From contig NZ_MDDC01000006.1 in NCBI RefSeq assembly GCF_001875325.1, forward strand, positions 79,051-143,050: a stretch of 64,000 bases of DNA, in the 5' to 3' direction. Shown here in pieces: positions 62,629 to 64,000 of this stretch. This stretch comes from Neomoorella thermoacetica. GTDB lineage: Bacteria > Bacillota > DSM-521 > Neomoorellales > Neomoorellaceae. A program made the position numbers and the translations under genes. Each line of letters opens with the position of its first letter. Position 1 is the first letter of the stretch. The notes under the pieces are model-generated. The model saw nothing but the letters and a program-made list of their open reading frames with translations, was not told the origin of the DNA and searched no databases.

Positions 62629-63540
62629 CTATTTGCCGGGCGCGACCCAATCGGTCTTCTCCCGCGCCCGGGCCGGAGCCCCCAGGTTAACGGTGATAAT
62701 ACCGGCTGCTACCAGGGCCAGGCCCAGTAGAAGATTGAGGGTTAATTTCTCTCCCAGCAGCAGTGAACTTGAGAGGACGCCGAAGACCGGGACCAGGAAG
62801 AGGTAAACACTGGTCTGGCTGGCCGGATAGCGGGCCTGGATGGTCAGGAGGATAACGAAACCTAGGGCCGAGGTTAGAAGGGCAGTATATAACATGATGC
62901 CCAGACCGGGGGCGGTCCAGGAAAAGCGCAGGCCGTGGTCGGCGAAGGCCGCTACCAGCATCAACACCAGGGACCCGTAGAACATCTGGTAGGTGGTAAC
63001 AACCAGCTTATCCCGGGGTTTAAAGGCGGCCTTCAAGTAAACGCTGGCCAGGCCCCAGCTGATGGAACCCACCAGGAGAACCAGGATGCCGGTAAGTTCG
63101 GCATGGGTCGGGTGCATCTTCCAGGGATCTACGACCAGGATTAAACCTGCAAAACCGGTAATTAAGCCCGCCATTTGCTTCCCTGTAAGGGGTTCCCTAA
63201 GCAATAAAAAAGCCAGGAAAGTAAAGAAGAAGGGGTAGCTATAAAGAACCACCGAGGTTATACCGCTCTTTACCATGCTAATACCAAGATGCAGGGTGCC
63301 GCCCATAATGGCCGTCTGCAGGAGGCCGAGAAGAAATAAAGGCCAGAAATCCCGGCCGGCATGCCATAGTTTTCCCTGGCGCCTGCCGGCCAGGGGAAGC
63401 AGGCAGAGGGCCCCCAAGAAGAACCGCCAGGCGGCAAAGGATAAGGGCGGCAGGTAGAAGCTGCCGATCTTCATGGCCGGGAAGGTCAGGCCCCAGATCA
63501 AGGTTACCAGGATCAGGGCGTAGATATGTTTGGGCTGCAA
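62629..63540 (-). CDS. EamA/DMT-family transporter
   Basis: 303 residues from the TTG at 63540, eight bases after GGAGAG; the frame extends 62 codons further upstream through sequence that does not look like protein of this family. Ten hydrophobic helices in two EamA repeats: first starting IYALILVTLIWGLTFPAMKIGSFYLPPLSFAAWRF, second starting GILVLLVGSISWGLASVY; second repeat ends LFLVPVFGVLSSSLLLGE. It exports or imports a metabolite, often an amino acid; unknown here. Confidence 0.88.
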   Translation of the reverse strand: MQPKHIYALILVTLIWGLTFPAMKIGSFYLPPLSFAAWRFFLGALCLLPLAGRRQGKLWHAGRDFWPLFLLGLLQTAIMGGTLHLGISMVKSGITSVVLYSYPFFFTFLAFLLLREPLTGKQMAGLITGFAGLILVVDPWKMHPTHAELTGILVLLVGSISWGLASVYLKAAFKPRDKLVVTTYQMFYGSLVLMLVAAFADHGLRFSWTAPGLGIMLYTALLTSALGFVILLTIQARYPASQTSVYLFLVPVFGVLSSSLLLGEKLTLNLLLGLALVAAGIITVNLGAPARAREKTDWVAPGK

Positions 63541-63865
63541 GATAACCACTCTCCACCATCCCAGCCCCGGCCCCTGGTGCCCAGCACTCACCATGCAAAC
63601 GTATCTACCTAAATTTTTTATGAGTGCTACGTTAGCTTCTCTGCTCGGCAGAAGCGCGCTCTCTCCGGGCAAGGGCCAGGCAGTAATCTCCATTATTTTA
63701 CGGCGGCTGGCTGTAATAAACGACACTCCTTAATTATACACCCCACCGTCAACTGCAAACAATTATTCCGGCATTAGCCAGGGCAGGTCCCTCTTATTCC
63801 GGCGCAAGCTAAAGGCGAGGAAATGAAAAACACAGCCCCGGAGAGGTTTTTAAAAACAAAAAGAA
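63541..63865 (-). other. Upstream region of the EamA gene with hairpins, no gene seen
   Basis: The roughly 390-base gap up to the formate dehydrogenase-like stop has no convincing gene. On the minus strand there are GCTTCTGC..GCAGAGAAGC, GCTA-ACG-TAGC, and GCACTCA/TGAGTGC around AAAAAATTTAGGTAGATACGTTTGCATGG, which could be a folded leader before the transporter. It does not match a riboswitch class I can recognise. Confidence 0.35.
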
Positions 63866-63893
63866 GGGGGAGCATCAACGTGGATGTTCCCCC
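63866..63893 (-). terminator. Terminator of the formate dehydrogenase-like gene
   Basis: GGGGGAACATC-CACGTT-GATGCTCCCCC-type stem with one bulge, then TTCTTTTTG on the minus strand; TTTTTT also follows on the plus strand. Confidence 0.75.
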
Positions 63894-63933
63894 TTTTTTA
63901 TCAATCATCGCCAGGGCGTGCCTCCTGGTATCC

Positions 63934-64000
63934 TCAACCAGCCGGCTCCAACCGCACGGCGGCTACCTTGTACTCCGCTGTTTTAGTGATAGGGTCAAAA
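63934..64000 (-). CDS. C-terminal end of a formate dehydrogenase-like molybdopterin oxidoreductase
   Basis: Only the last 21 residues are in the window: FDPITKTAEYKVAAVRLEPAG then TGA. The D-P-x-x-K-T-A-E-Y-K-V-x-A-V-R pattern is the usual end of the catalytic subunit of formate dehydrogenases and related molybdenum/tungsten bis-pterin enzymes. In an acetogen this would catalyse CO2 reduction to formate, but the short tail cannot tell it from related oxidoreductases. Confidence 0.65.
   Translation of the reverse strand, partial: FDPITKTAEYKVAAVRLEPAG

Noticed and set aside
63541..63726. 62-codon upstream extension of the EamA transporter
   Set aside because: The family begins at the TTG 63540, which has a proper ribosome site; the extension is hydrophilic and covers the hairpin-rich leader.
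1..64000. CRISPR arrays, transposase genes, rRNA, prophage
   Set aside because: No regularly spaced repeats, no transposase or phage structural genes and no rRNA were seen on either strand.

Overview
The window looks like the chromosome of a GC-rich, spore-forming, anaerobic Firmicute close to Moorella (a thermophilic acetogen). The evidence is: strong GGAGG ribosome binding sites with frequent GTG and TTG starts; consensus TTGACA/TATAAT-type promoters; a germination-type amidase (CwlD); a bifunctional fructose-bisphosphate aldolase/phosphatase; ferredoxin-linked enzymes (IorAB, an aldehyde ferredoxin oxidoreductase relative); an L-lactate utilisation operon; and the tail of a formate dehydrogenase-like molybdopterin enzyme at the right edge. 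The genus is an inference. Nearly all genes lie on the minus strand.

Layout, left to right. 1-615: end of a DUF881 protein (+). 699-13703: one branched-chain amino acid block read leftwards from a near-perfect promoter at 13675-13703, in the order ilvE, ilvD, ilvB, ilvN, second ilvB, leuA, leuC, leuD, leuB, cimA. CimA makes citramalate from pyruvate, so isoleucine can be made without threonine deaminase, and IlvB/N, IlvD and IlvE are shared by valine, leucine and isoleucine. 13791-16440: small proteins, a zinc-ribbon protein, an HD-GYP protein and a 38-residue membrane protein with its own promoter and terminator. 16484-20864: Orn/Lys/Arg decarboxylase, FBP aldolase/phosphatase, pyrimidine phosphorylase. 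21141-27095: iorB, iorA, a mazEF-type module, paaK and a sodium/solute symporter, which looks like aryl-pyruvate/aryl-acid catabolism. 27323-29268: fumarate hydratase in two subunits plus a zinc-ribbon frame. 29281-37954: the arginine operon argCJBDFGH with a promoter carrying two ArgR-like boxes.

38283-44338: an SH3-like protein, two peptidase-type enzymes, a small Cys protein, and the poorly understood AMMECR1/Memo/radical SAM trio. 44628-47431: cwlD and a two-gene ABC exporter (+). 47503-49293: glnA with a long leader containing an early terminator. 49332-53283: an AOR-family protein that lacks the usual CxxCxxxC cluster motif, a cyclase-family protein and zwf. 53397-53891: tRNA-Gly(CCC) on the minus strand and tRNA-Lys, -Glu, -Asp on the plus strand. 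53974-59635: L-lactate operon (truncated CCG-domain frame, lutC, fused lutB-lutA-like protein, a GntR regulator and lactate permease). 59741-64000: purA, a COG2509 flavoprotein, an EamA transporter and the end of a formate dehydrogenase-like gene.

Items most worth following up: the glnA leader; the second ilvB, which has no normal start codon and whose upstream leader frame ends at an A AAA AAC heptamer; the AOR relative without its Fe-S motif; a 245-bp palindromic element with 18-bp inverted repeats that appears to sit inside an older dispersed repeat; and the AMMECR1/Memo/radical SAM locus. No CRISPR array, insertion sequence with a transposase, rRNA or T-box was found. All calls come from reading the sequence; no database search was run.
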